Under the pieces are notes generated by a model. That model saw only the letters and a program-made list of their open reading frames with translations. It was not told where the DNA came from and did not search any database. Shown one piece after another: positions 48,466 through 57,099 of a stretch of 64,000 nt of DNA. The translations under genes were made by a program, and so were the position numbers. Within the stretch, counting starts at the first letter, position 1, and each line of letters opens with the position of its first letter. The stretch is taken from the NCBI GenBank assembly GCA_947574505.1, contig CANPJW010000010.1, forward strand, positions 1 through 64,000. Direction: 5' to 3'. Source of the stretch: an uncultured Bacteroides sp. (GTDB lineage Bacteria > Bacteroidota > Bacteroidia > Bacteroidales > Bacteroidaceae).

Positions 48466-49504
48466 GTTCTGCCTCTTTGGCGGCTTTTTCTTTCTCTTTA
48501 TCTTGTTCTGTCAGCTGTCTCACTTTGTCTATCAGTTCTTTGCCCCGTATATCTTGTGTGATGACCCGCTTGTCAGGACCTATCAGTATATTGGCAGGAA
48601 TCCGGGTTATGCCTTGTTGCTTGACAATGGAATTGTTCCAGCCTTTGAAATCGCAAACTTGTTTCCATTGCGTGGTATCTTTTTGAATGATTTTCTCCAT
48701 CCATTCCTTTTTATCCAGATCAAGGGAGAGGCTGATAATAACAAACTTGTCTTTTTTCAATGCCTTTTGTACGGATACTAAAGAATCTTGTGTGGCAATG
48801 CTTTCTTTGTTCCAGCTTGCCCAAAAATCCAAAAGGACATATTTCCCTTTTACACTGTTCCAGTTGACGGTCTTTCCTTTTTTATCCGTGCACGAGATGT
48901 TGGAAACGTAGCGATGTTCTGTCAGTTCTTTTTTCTCACTTAATTTATTCTGGAGTTCTATAATATAAGGTGTGTCTTTTATAATACCGCTTAGTCCTTT
49001 TATCAGCTGATCTATGTGGTTGTAATCAGGAAGCGAGTCCTGTACGTAATATTTGTCTATCAGATAGATATTGCTGTACGAGCTTGGGTTGGTTTTAATC
49101 AACGAATCCACAGCAGTCATAACAGCTGCCTTGTTATTTTCTAAGGTGCTAAGGTACTGGATATGTTTTGCCAGTTGTGCGTTCTCTCCCTTTCCTTTAA
49201 CCTCTATCTTTCCGACCATTCCGTTTAGGGTAACACTTTCTCCTTTATCAGCATATATCGGTAAGATTTGTTTTTCTCCCAATAGTAATGAGAAGATAGT
49301 AAATGTGTCAGGGGTAATGGTGTAAGTGAATTTACCTTTTGAGAGGAGTATGGTATCCAGCTTGTAATCGGGTTCTTGATAAAATACTAATATAGTGTCT
49401 GAAGGAAGTCCTTTAATGCTTCCTTCCAAGGTGAATGTATTTTTCTTGCCGCAGCCGCTTGCCAGCACAACAAGAGTGAAAAGAAAGAATAGTAATTTTT
49501 TCAT
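48437..49504 (-). CDS. DUF4369/thioredoxin-fold lipoprotein lacking the CxxC
   Basis: 355 residues. A lipoprotein signal (LASGC, Cys18) is followed by a beta-rich N-terminal domain of the DUF4369 type (TFTLEGSIKGLPSDTILVFY) and a C-terminal TlpA/thioredoxin domain. At the active-site position the sequence is FWASWNKES: Asn232 and Ser235 stand where thioredoxins have Cys-x-x-Cys, so no dithiol chemistry is expected. The cis-proline region (GITRIPANILIGPD) is intact. It could act as a chaperone or binding protein. Its last 29 bp overlap the ATG of comM. Confidence 0.8.
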   Translation of the reverse strand: MKKLLFFLFTLVVLASGCGKKNTFTLEGSIKGLPSDTILVFYQEPDYKLDTILLSKGKFTYTITPDTFTIFSLLLGEKQILPIYADKGESVTLNGMVGKIEVKGKGENAQLAKHIQYLSTLENNKAAVMTAVDSLIKTNPSSYSNIYLIDKYYVQDSLPDYNHIDQLIKGLSGIIKDTPYIIELQNKLSEKKELTEHRYVSNISCTDKKGKTVNWNSVKGKYVLLDFWASWNKESIATQDSLVSVQKALKKDKFVIISLSLDLDKKEWMEKIIQKDTTQWKQVCDFKGWNNSIVKQQGITRIPANILIGPDKRVITQDIRGKELIDKVRQLTEQDKEKEKAAKEAERARKRQNKK

Positions 49505-49574
49505 TTCAAGATATTTTTTGCGAAAATACGCATTTTGTGGCTAAAGGCAGGCATAAATGAAGGTTATTTTACAT

Positions 49575-49611
49575 AAAAAGACCGGAAGCTTCATCACGAA
49601 GCCTCCGGTTT
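49575..49611 (-). terminator. Terminator of the TPR lipoprotein gene
   Basis: Read on the minus strand, ACCGGAGGCTTC pairs with GAAGCTTCCGGT around a short loop, with one imperfect position, followed by TTTTT. It begins 46 bp after the stop of the upstream gene. Confidence 0.82.
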
Positions 49612-49657
49612 CAGTCATAATCATCTAAAAAACTAGACAAGATGATATCTAGTTATA

Positions 49658-51334
49658 TTATTTGATAGCATCAGCGTATTTAGCGAACTCGCGATCGTTA
49701 GCAGCTTTTTCAGCCATTGAAGGATCTTTTGCGATTGCGCTCTTGATGCTGCTGCTTACCAATGAAGCATTGTTTGTGCGAGCACCAACGATAGCCATCA
49801 AGTAGTCAGTCATTGCATCCGGATTCTTGATTGCAGACAAAGTAGCTTTTGCTTTGTTATAGTCTTTAGCCAAAATCTGAGCTTGAGCGGCACTGTTAGT
49901 CTTAGCGTCACCGAATGAGTTGACAGCTCTGTCATACTGGCCTTGTTTGATATATAAGTTACCCAAAGCTTCGCCGGCAGCGTTAGCACCTGTAGCTTTG
50001 CCTAAGTAAGTTTCGGCAGCTGCAACATTGCCCTTAACCAATTCGCAAAGACCAAGGTTAGCGTTTACTTCAGGAGCGTTAGCGTTCTTAGAAGCAGCTT
50101 GTTTGAAGTAGCTTTCTGCTTTAGCAGCATCACCGGCAGCGAATGCCAATTCACCCAAGTTATTATAAGCACGGAAATCGTTCGGATAAAGTTGAGTTGT
50201 CTTGGTGAAGATAGCTTCTTTGCGAGCGTTGTCGTTAGTCAGTGTAGCAGCGTACAATAATTCTTCTACACTCAATACTTTAGGATCAGAGTTGAATGCT
50301 TCGTTGATTTCGTCATCGCTACGACCGATGATGTCATAGTTGGCAGTTAAACGGGCACGACGCAACTGAGGCAGGATTTCGTCAGCCAAAGTTTTGTATA
50401 CAGAAGAGATATTCTTGATTTCAGCTTCTCTTTGTTCAGGATCATTGTACATAGAAAGAACACGTAAGATCAAATCTTTATCCTGCAAGTTTGATTTAGA
50501 TACCAGTTCTTGGAAGCCTTCCCAGTCTTGTGCAGTGTATTTTGCATCCAGGTTAGTATCAATCTTGCCCTTCTTCAACTGGCGTTCCATATATTTTTCT
50601 GTGTTTGCTTCACGGTTTTCAGCCAAACCGGTGTTCAGTTCCACACCACCATCAGGTGAAGCGTATGCAGAAATTTCGATGTTGTTCAGTTTGTAGTTCT
50701 TTGTGTCGGCATTAATTTCAGCCACTTTCTTATGGAATTCTTTGATATCGTCAGAATTCAATTCGCTGTTGCGCAAGTTGGCTTGCTGGATCAAGAACAT
50801 GATGTTGGCAGTCTGAGCATCTTTAATAATGCGTTGGAAAGCATCGTTAGCGTATGATGCGTTAGAGCTGGCAGCAGTAGGCAGTTCAGAAGTCGCGATA
50901 ACGCCATCAGCGATTTTTACAGAAGGAATAGTGTATGATTTCTTTCCTTTTGTAATCTTGAAATCAAGATAAAGTTCAGAGTTTGCCATTTCGGGAACGT
51001 AGTCGAAAGAAGCTTTCATCGTGTAGCTGCCACCTGCCTTGTAAGCGATAGTCTGATTGTTTCCTTCTACTTTTTCTCCTTGGAATACAGCGGGCTGGCC
51101 TTTAGCTTCGCCGCCTTTCCATCTCAGAACGGGGGTAACTTCAACAGTTGCGTTCTTCTTGAAATACTTTTCGGGGAATTTACCATTAATTGTCACAGGC
51201 ACTTTACCACCGATTGCTTCAAGCACTTCAGGGTTAGTTGTGAAATAGTCAGAAGACAATTCTCCCATCTTGCCGCATGATGATAAGGCAAGGACCAATA
51301 AAGCCACTAAGGGCAAATACAACTTTTTAATCAT
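49658..51334 (-). CDS. OmpA-like/TPR lipoprotein
   Basis: 558 residues. Lipobox LSSC (Cys20); an N-terminal beta-sandwich-like domain (PVTINGKFPEKYFKKNATVE); a central stretch with ISAYASPDGGVELNTGLAENR that fits an OmpA-like peptidoglycan-binding core; then a series of TPR helices from about residue 380 (FRAYNNLGELAFAAGDAAKA, VNANLGLCELVKGN, ALGNLYIKQGQYDRAVNSFG). It would sit on the outer membrane and scaffold protein or cell-wall contacts; it is one of the abundant lipoproteins in this group (inference). It is monocistronic with a promoter element at 51405-51412. Confidence 0.78.
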   Translation of the reverse strand: MIKKLYLPLVALLVLALSSCGKMGELSSDYFTTNPEVLEAIGGKVPVTINGKFPEKYFKKNATVEVTPVLRWKGGEAKGQPAVFQGEKVEGNNQTIAYKAGGSYTMKASFDYVPEMANSELYLDFKITKGKKSYTIPSVKIADGVIATSELPTAASSNASYANDAFQRIIKDAQTANIMFLIQQANLRNSELNSDDIKEFHKKVAEINADTKNYKLNNIEISAYASPDGGVELNTGLAENREANTEKYMERQLKKGKIDTNLDAKYTAQDWEGFQELVSKSNLQDKDLILRVLSMYNDPEQREAEIKNISSVYKTLADEILPQLRRARLTANYDIIGRSDDEINEAFNSDPKVLSVEELLYAATLTNDNARKEAIFTKTTQLYPNDFRAYNNLGELAFAAGDAAKAESYFKQAASKNANAPEVNANLGLCELVKGNVAAAETYLGKATGANAAGEALGNLYIKQGQYDRAVNSFGDAKTNSAAQAQILAKDYNKAKATLSAIKNPDAMTDYLMAIVGARTNNASLVSSSIKSAIAKDPSMAEKAANDREFAKYADAIK

Positions 51335-51404
51335 AGTTACTTATTAATTTAACGTTTGTAATGTAAAATTCGCTATAGTACGTTTTTGTGCGTCTCTTTG
51401 GGGG

Positions 51405-51412
51405 CAAAGATA
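51405..51412 (-). promoter_or_regulatory. -7 element of the TPR lipoprotein gene
   Basis: The minus strand reads TATCTTTG, matching TAnnTTTG, 70 bp before the start, giving a fairly long leader. Confidence 0.6.
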
Positions 51413-51475
51413 GGAAAAACTCTATTATATGCTAGCTTCTTAGCCTGCTTTTTTTTCAATTTATCTTAAAATATT

Positions 51476-52417
51476 TTAGAATATAGAACCTTTATTATCT
51501 TTTTCTCTGAATTTGATGTTACGGGGGTGATGTTCTATGATTTCACTGCGTAGCATATTACGGTCTATATGTGTATAAATTTCTGTTGTCCCGATACTTT
51601 CATGTCCCAGCATACACTGTATGGCACGCAAGTTGGCGCCTCCTTCCAGCAAATGTGTTGCAAAAGAATGGCGGAATGTGTGAGGACTGATTTTTTTTTT
51701 CAGACCTATCCGGGCTGCCAGTTCTTTGATGATATGGAAAACCATGATGCGGGAGATGTTCTTCCCGAAATTGCTGATAAAGACAAAGTCTTCAAATCCC
51801 GGCTTTATTTTCATCAGGTTACGGTCGGTGAAGTAGAGCCTGATTTCCTTGATGGCGCGCGGTGAAATAGGAACCAGCCGCTGTTTGCTACCTTTTCCTT
51901 CCACTTTGATGAAGCCTTCTTCAAAATAAAGTTCGGATAATTTCAGGTTGCAGAGTTCGGAAACGCGGAGCCCGCAACTGTAAAGCGTTTCCAGTATGGC
52001 CCTGTTGCGCTGTCCCTCTTTGGTGCTGCGGTCTATGCTTCCTATCAGCAGGTCTATCTCTTCTACAGTCATTACTTCGGGCAGTTTGAAACCTGTCTGG
52101 GGGGATTCCAGCAATTCTGTCGGGTCGGCTTTCAGGTAATCTTCCATAATGAGGAAACGGTAGAAAGAGCGGATGCCCGACAAGATGCGTGCCTGCGAAC
52201 GGGGGTGGATGCCGATATCATGTAATCCGGCCGAGAAATCTTCCAGATTTTCAAGCCGGACATCCAGAATGTTGATGTTTTCTAATGTAAGATAAGCCAG
52301 TAACTTGTCCAGGTCAGTAAGATAAGCATCTACCGTATTGTCAGATAACGATTTCTCCAACTTTAAATATTGTTTGTATTTCACCAATATCTTGTCTGTT
52401 TTCTCGGTTCTTTTCAT
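51476..52417 (-). CDS. xerD: Site-specific tyrosine recombinase XerD
   Basis: 313 residues. An N-terminal core-binding domain (1-110) precedes the catalytic domain with Arg151 (SCGLRVSEL), Lys175, His246 and Arg249 (HTFRHSFATHLL), His272 (LGHESIG) and the nucleophile Tyr281 (EIYTHID). XerD with XerC resolves chromosome dimers at dif. The length (slightly under 300 without the tail) and the close match to the XerD signature favour the housekeeping enzyme over a mobile-element integrase; there is no mobile DNA beside it. Confidence 0.93.
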   Translation of the reverse strand: MKRTEKTDKILVKYKQYLKLEKSLSDNTVDAYLTDLDKLLAYLTLENINILDVRLENLEDFSAGLHDIGIHPRSQARILSGIRSFYRFLIMEDYLKADPTELLESPQTGFKLPEVMTVEEIDLLIGSIDRSTKEGQRNRAILETLYSCGLRVSELCNLKLSELYFEEGFIKVEGKGSKQRLVPISPRAIKEIRLYFTDRNLMKIKPGFEDFVFISNFGKNISRIMVFHIIKELAARIGLKKKISPHTFRHSFATHLLEGGANLRAIQCMLGHESIGTTEIYTHIDRNMLRSEIIEHHPRNIKFREKDNKGSIF

Positions 52418-52427
52418 TTCTTTTTTC

Positions 52428-52458
52428 TACCTTTGTACCCAAATTCCCTGCAAAGGTA
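52428..52458. promoter_or_regulatory. Face-to-face promoter elements for aroQ and xerD
   Basis: CTACCTTTG (52427-52435) and CAAAGGTAG (52451-52459) form a perfect inverted pair. The plus copy TACCTTTG would serve aroQ and the minus copy TACCTTTG would serve xerD; their start sites would nearly coincide and the polymerases would interfere. No good TTTG is found at -33 for either. Confidence 0.55.
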
Positions 52459-52483
52459 GAAAAAGTTCAGATATAGTATAAAT

Positions 52484-52906
52484 ATGAAAATACAAATTAT
52501 TAATGGACCTAATATCAATTTATTAGGCAAACGGGAACCTTCCATTTATGGCGCTGTTTCATTTGAAGACTATCTGGTGGAATTGCGCCGTACTTATCCG
52601 GACATTGAAATAGCGTATTATCAGTCGAATGTGGAAGGTGAGATGATCAACAAAATACACGAAGTGGGTTTTGATTATGACGGCATCGTGTTGAATGCAG
52701 GGGCTTATACGCATACTTCCATTGCTTTGCAGGATGCTATCCGCGCCGTGACAGCTCCCGTGGTTGAGGTGCACATCTCGAATGTACATACCCGTGAGGA
52801 GTTTCGCCATAAGTCGATGATTTCCTGTGCTTGTGCGGGGGTGATTTGTGGGTTCGGGCTTCATTCATATCGTTTGGCGATTGAGGCTTTGTTAATGAGA
52901 AAATAA
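52484..52906 (+). CDS. aroQ: Type II 3-dehydroquinate dehydratase
   Basis: 140 residues, the usual size. The active-site signature INGPNINLLGKREPSIYG includes the catalytic Tyr22 in the mobile loop; VLNAGAYTHTSIALQDA and VEVHISNVHTREEFRHKS bind the substrate. It dehydrates 3-dehydroquinate in the shikimate pathway. It opens a run of plus-strand genes, with pyk starting 32 bp later. Confidence 0.96.
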   Translation: MKIQIINGPNINLLGKREPSIYGAVSFEDYLVELRRTYPDIEIAYYQSNVEGEMINKIHEVGFDYDGIVLNAGAYTHTSIALQDAIRAVTAPVVEVHISNVHTREEFRHKSMISCACAGVICGFGLHSYRLAIEALLMRK

Positions 52907-52938
52907 AACGTTTAGGTATAATATAAGGTGATAAGATT

Positions 52939-54402
52939 ATGATGTTGAAACAAACAAAAATCGTAGCGTCCATCTCAGATCAGCGTTGCGAGGTAGAGTT
53001 TATAAGAGATCTTTTCAAGGCCGGTATGAATGTGGTCCGTATGAATACGGCTCACGCATCGCGTGAAGGTTTTGAAAAATTGATAACCAATGTACGTGAG
53101 GTTTCCAACCGTATTGCCATATTGATGGACACAAAAGGGCCCGAAGTGCGTACTACTGCTATTGCGGGCGGCGAGCCTATTCCTTATCAGATTGGTGACA
53201 AAGTGAAGATTGTAGGCAATCCTGCACAAGAAACGACCCGTGAATGTATTGCTGTATCTTATCCCGGTTTTGTGCATGATCTTCAGGTGGATGGCGATAT
53301 TCTGATTGATGATGGTGATCTGGAGCTGCGTGTGATTGAGAAGACAGACGAGTATTTGTTGTGTGAGGTGCAGAATGAAGCTACTTTGGGTAACCGTAAG
53401 AGTGTAAATGTACCGGGCGTGCGCATCAATCTCCCTTCTTTGACAGAAAAGGACCGTAACAATATACTGTATGCTATTGAAAAGGACATTGATTTCATAG
53501 CACATTCGTTTGTTCGTAATAAGCAGGATGTGCTGGATATCCGTCAGATACTGGATGCATACGGCAGCGACATTAAGATTATCGCCAAGATCGAAAATCA
53601 GGAAGGAGTGGACAATATTGATGAAATATTGGAAGTGGCCGACGGAGTCATGGTGGCTCGTGGTGACTTGGGCATTGAGGTTCCTCAGGAACGAATTCCC
53701 GGCATTCAGCGTCTGTTGATCAAAAAATGTATTCTGGCAAAGAAACCGGTGATTGTTGCTACCCAGATGTTGCATACCATGATTAATAATCCGCGTCCTA
53801 CCCGTGCTGAAGTGACCGATATTGCCAATGCTATTTACTACCGCACGGATGCATTGATGCTGAGTGGGGAAACGGCATACGGCAAGTATCCGGTGGAAGC
53901 CGTGAAGACGATGGCCAAGATTGCAGCGCAGGCCGAGAAAGATAAACTGGCCGAGAATGACATCCGTATTCCTTTGGATGAAAACTCCAATGATGTAACC
54001 GCTTTCCTGGCAAAACAGGCAGTAAAGGCTACCAGCAAACTGAATATCCGCGCCATTATTACCGACAGTTTCAGCGGGCGTACCGCACGTAATATTGCTG
54101 CTTTCCGTGGCAAATATCCTGTATTGGCCATCTGTTATAAAGAAAAAACGATGCGTCATCTGGCTTTGTCATATGGGGTGGAAGCTATCTATATGCCCGA
54201 AAAGGCTAACGGACAGGCATATTATTTCGCTGCTTTGCGTAAATTGCTGGATGATGGTGTCTTGAGTGAAAGCGACATGGTGGCTTACCTGAGCAGCGGC
54301 AAGCAAGGTACTCAGACTTCTTTCCTTGAAATCAATGTAGTGGGAGATGTGTTGAAGTATGCTATGGACTATGTGCTGCCCAACCGCAACCGTTACCTAT
54401 AA
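52939..54402 (+). CDS. pyk: Pyruvate kinase
   Basis: 487 residues. The N-domain contains RMNTAHASREGFEK and LMDTKGPEVRT; the catalytic lysine and metal site lie in IAKIENQEGVDNIDEIL and VARGDLGIEVP; the C-domain carries RAIITDSFSGRTARNIAAFR. It makes pyruvate and ATP from PEP. The sequence resembles the AMP-activated/short bacterial form without an extra C-terminal domain. Two start codons are adjacent (ATG ATG); the first is used here. It follows aroQ and precedes a methyltransferase by 15 bp. Confidence 0.95.
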   Translation: MMLKQTKIVASISDQRCEVEFIRDLFKAGMNVVRMNTAHASREGFEKLITNVREVSNRIAILMDTKGPEVRTTAIAGGEPIPYQIGDKVKIVGNPAQETTRECIAVSYPGFVHDLQVDGDILIDDGDLELRVIEKTDEYLLCEVQNEATLGNRKSVNVPGVRINLPSLTEKDRNNILYAIEKDIDFIAHSFVRNKQDVLDIRQILDAYGSDIKIIAKIENQEGVDNIDEILEVADGVMVARGDLGIEVPQERIPGIQRLLIKKCILAKKPVIVATQMLHTMINNPRPTRAEVTDIANAIYYRTDALMLSGETAYGKYPVEAVKTMAKIAAQAEKDKLAENDIRIPLDENSNDVTAFLAKQAVKATSKLNIRAIITDSFSGRTARNIAAFRGKYPVLAICYKEKTMRHLALSYGVEAIYMPEKANGQAYYFAALRKLLDDGVLSESDMVAYLSSGKQGTQTSFLEINVVGDVLKYAMDYVLPNRNRYL

Positions 54403-54417
54403 TAATAGAAGATAGGA

Positions 54418-55056
54418 ATGAAAGAAACGGACGCTATTGACGAATATATCCTTCAGCACATTGATGAAGAAAGTGATTATCTGAAGGCACTTTATCGCGA
54501 TACGCACGTCAAGCTTTTACGTCCCCGTATGGCTTCCGGTCACTTGCAGGGACGTATGCTGAAAATGTTTGTGCAAATGATACGCCCCCGTCAGGTGCTG
54601 GAAATCGGGACTTACAGTGGCTACTCCGCACTTTGCCTGGCCGAAGGGTTGGAAGAGGGGGCCACGTTGCACACATTTGAGATAAACGATGAGCAGGAGG
54701 ACTTTACACGTCCCTGGCTGGAAGGTTCGCCTTACGCCGGCAAGATTAAATTTTATATAGGTGATGCGCTGAAGTTGCTGCCTGGCATGAACATTACCTT
54801 TGATTTGGCGTTTGTAGACGGTGATAAGCGGAAGTATATTGAATATTACGAAATGGTACTGGAGAAATTATCACCCGGCGGATACATCATTGCCGATAAC
54901 ACATTGTGGGACGGACATGTATTGGAGGAACCGCATCATACAGATCTTCAGACTATTGGAATAAAGAAATTTAATGATTTGGTAGCTGCCGACAAACGGG
55001 TTGAAAAGGTGATTCTTCCCTTGCGCGACGGGCTGACAATCATAAGAAAATGTTGA
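54418..55056 (+). CDS. Class I SAM-dependent O-methyltransferase
   Basis: 212 residues. The SAM motif is EIGTYSGYSALCLAEGL, with the metal-binding FVDGDKRKYIEYYE and IADNTLWDG, typical of caffeoyl-CoA/catechol-type O-methyltransferases (Mg-dependent). The substrate is unknown. It is translated 15 bp after pyk; the role in the operon is not obvious. Confidence 0.88.
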   Translation: MKETDAIDEYILQHIDEESDYLKALYRDTHVKLLRPRMASGHLQGRMLKMFVQMIRPRQVLEIGTYSGYSALCLAEGLEEGATLHTFEINDEQEDFTRPWLEGSPYAGKIKFYIGDALKLLPGMNITFDLAFVDGDKRKYIEYYEMVLEKLSPGGYIIADNTLWDGHVLEEPHHTDLQTIGIKKFNDLVAADKRVEKVILPLRDGLTIIRKC

Positions 55057-55129
55057 ATAATGTGCCAATAGGTTATGCTATGAACCGTATGGCATATTAA
55101 CAAATTAGCAAACTGAATAATTATTAATT

Positions 55130-55465
55130 ATGGAAACGACCAGACAAAATAAGATTTCTCGTTTGATCCAAAAGGAGTTGAGTGAGATTTTCCTGCTTCA
55201 GACCAAGTCCATGAATGGTGTTTTGGTGTCGGTAAGTGCTGTCCGCATCAGTCCCGATATGAGTATTGCACGTGTCTATCTCAGCGTGTTCCCTTCTGAG
55301 AGGAGCCAGGAAATAGTAAAGAATATCAATGATAATATGAAATCCATCCGTTATGAATTAGGAACACGGGTACGCCATCAGTTGCGCATCATTCCCGAGT
55401 TGAAATTCTTTGTGGATGATTCATTGGATTATGCCGAACGTATAGACGAATTGTTGAAAAAGTAG
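55130..55465 (+). CDS. rbfA: Ribosome-binding factor A
   Basis: 111 residues with the KH-like fold of RbfA: RLIQKELSEIFLLQ, VSAVRISPDMSIARVYLSVF and LRIIPELKFFVDDSLDYAERI. It matures the 30S subunit, especially in the cold. It is followed after 9 bp by the permease gene. Confidence 0.93.
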   Translation: METTRQNKISRLIQKELSEIFLLQTKSMNGVLVSVSAVRISPDMSIARVYLSVFPSERSQEIVKNINDNMKSIRYELGTRVRHQLRIIPELKFFVDDSLDYAERIDELLKK

Positions 55466-55474
55466 AACCGGACG

Positions 55475-56713
55475 GTGAATTTTCCCTTTTATATAGCGAA
55501 GCGTTATCTTTTTTCCAAGAAGTCGCACAATGCCATTAATGTCATTTCAGCCATTTCCGTCTGCGGAGTGGCTTTGGCTACATTGGCATTGGTATGTACT
55601 TTGTCTGTTTTTAACGGCTTCCAGGATCTGGTGGCTACTTTCTTTACGGCTTTTGATCCGGAGCTGAAAATTACGGCTGTCACCGGAAAGGTCTTTGACG
55701 GACAGGAAGCGCGTATAGAAGCTTTGCGCCGGATGCCGGAGATCGCTGTTTTTTCTGAGTCCTTGGAAGAGAATGCGATGGTTCAGTATAAGGGCCGTCA
55801 GACTATGGCGGTGATCAAGGGAATTGAGGATAATTTCGAGGATCTGACCGCTATTGACAGTATTCTTTTCGGCCGGGGGCAATTCGTGTTGCATGATGAA
55901 GTGGTGGATTATGCCATTCCCGGCATAGAATTGGTTTCCATCTTGGGAACGGGTATCAAATTCCTCGATCCGCTAGAGATTTATGCTCCCAAACGGGGAG
56001 CTAAAGTCAATATGGCCAATCCAGCTTCCAGCTTTAACTCTGCCGATTTATATTCCAGCGGCCTTGTGTTTGCGGTGAACCAACAGAAGTATGACTCTTC
56101 TTACATTCTGACTTCCCTCCAATTTGCCCGTAGGTTGTTCCAGTATGACACAGAAGTGAGTTCGGTAGAATTGAAATTGAAGCCGGATGCAGATGTAGGG
56201 AGTGTAAAATCGAAGATACAGAAAATATTGGGAGATGGTTTCCGGGTGCAGGACCGGTATGAGCAGCAAGCGGATACTTTCCGCATTATGGAGATAGAGA
56301 AGCTGATATCTTATATTTTCCTTACCTTTATCCTGATGATAGCTTGCTTTAATGTAATAGGCTCCTTGTCCATGCTGATTATAGATAAGAAGGCAGATGT
56401 AGTGACATTGCGCAATTTGGGGGCCAGCGACAAGCTGATCACGCGTATATTCCTGTTCGAGGGGCGTATGATTTCACTGATAGGTGCGGTGGTTGGTGTG
56501 ATACTGGGGCTGATCCTTTGCTTTATCCAGCAGGAATTCGGATTGCTTTCGCTGGGAGGTGGTAATTCCGGCGGTAATTTTGTGGTGGATGCTTATCCCG
56601 TCAGTGTCCATGTATGGGATATTGTTATAGTCTTTGTCACTGTGCTGGTGGTGGGCTTTCTTTCCGTGTGGTATCCGGTGCGTTATCTCAGCCGCAGGTT
56701 GCTGGGCAGGTAA
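55475..56713 (+). CDS. LolC/LolE-like ABC transporter permease (FtsX family)
   Basis: 412 residues, starting with GTG at 55475, the only start that keeps the conserved N-terminus FPFYIAKRYLFSKKSHNAINVI. One N-terminal membrane helix, a large periplasmic domain (about 45-260) and three C-terminal helices (around 275-405) give the MacB/LolCE topology. It would extract outer-membrane lipoproteins with a LolD ATPase and LolA. No LolD gene is adjacent; it may be encoded elsewhere, as is common in Bacteroidetes. It is the last gene of the aroQ run. Confidence 0.88.
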   Translation: MNFPFYIAKRYLFSKKSHNAINVISAISVCGVALATLALVCTLSVFNGFQDLVATFFTAFDPELKITAVTGKVFDGQEARIEALRRMPEIAVFSESLEENAMVQYKGRQTMAVIKGIEDNFEDLTAIDSILFGRGQFVLHDEVVDYAIPGIELVSILGTGIKFLDPLEIYAPKRGAKVNMANPASSFNSADLYSSGLVFAVNQQKYDSSYILTSLQFARRLFQYDTEVSSVELKLKPDADVGSVKSKIQKILGDGFRVQDRYEQQADTFRIMEIEKLISYIFLTFILMIACFNVIGSLSMLIIDKKADVVTLRNLGASDKLITRIFLFEGRMISLIGAVVGVILGLILCFIQQEFGLLSLGGGNSGGNFVVDAYPVSVHVWDIVIVFVTVLVVGFLSVWYPVRYLSRRLLGR

Positions 56714-56798
56714 TTTATTTATTATTGTTGATACGGCTGATGTTTGTCGGTTTGTACGGTACGGCTTGGCTGCTTTCTTTGTTTTTATTCTTTTCGTC

Positions 56799-56886
56799 TT
56801 TTGGCCTTATGGCTTTATCTGGTTAAGTCTTTTCTTCTTTGTGGTTAACCTTGTTTTACCTTATGGTTAAGCTCTTTTTTATGGTT
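56799..56886. repeat. 22-nt periodic degenerate repeats
   Basis: GGTTAA recurs at 56821, 56843 and 56865, exactly 22 nt apart, each followed by a T-rich stretch (GTCTTTT, CCTTGTTTT, GCTCTTTT). A fourth, weaker unit begins at 56799. The octamer CCTTATGG also repeats at 56805 and 56859. The region is between the convergent ends of the permease gene and the pyridoxamine kinase gene, the same type of place as the array at 15777. Confidence 0.65.
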
Positions 56887-56927
56887 GTGTACTATAGTCT
56901 CTTGCGGTGGTTTGTACAGTCTGATAT

Positions 56928-56969
56928 AGTGGACTGTATAAACTCTTGCAGTAGACTGTACAGTCCACT
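56928..56969. repeat. Inverted repeat with inner palindrome
   Basis: AGTGGACTGTA (56928-56938) pairs with TACAGTCCACT (56959-56969). The 12-bp perfect palindrome GACTGTACAGTC lies at 56954-56965, and related GTACAGTC and ACTGTA words occur at about 56914 and 56990. It lacks T-runs, so a terminator role is weak; protein binding or structured RNA are possible. Confidence 0.55.
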
Positions 56970-57099
56970 GCCGGAGTCTGTAGTAGTTAACTGTATGATA
57001 AGGGTTAGCTATAAGGAAAAACGACCTTAATCGTCGGAGCAATAGGGCTTGGTACAAGCTTCTTTCCAGGGCGTTTCAGATCTTCTACTTTCAGGGTCC

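Noticed and set aside
51476..52417. Integrase of a mobile element
   Set aside because: The sequence follows housekeeping XerD, and no attachment-site repeats, excisionase or transfer genes surround it.
52975..54159. 394-codon open frame antisense to pyruvate kinase
   Set aside because: It is the shadow of pyk, whose motifs are all on the plus strand; the antisense product has no recognisable motif.
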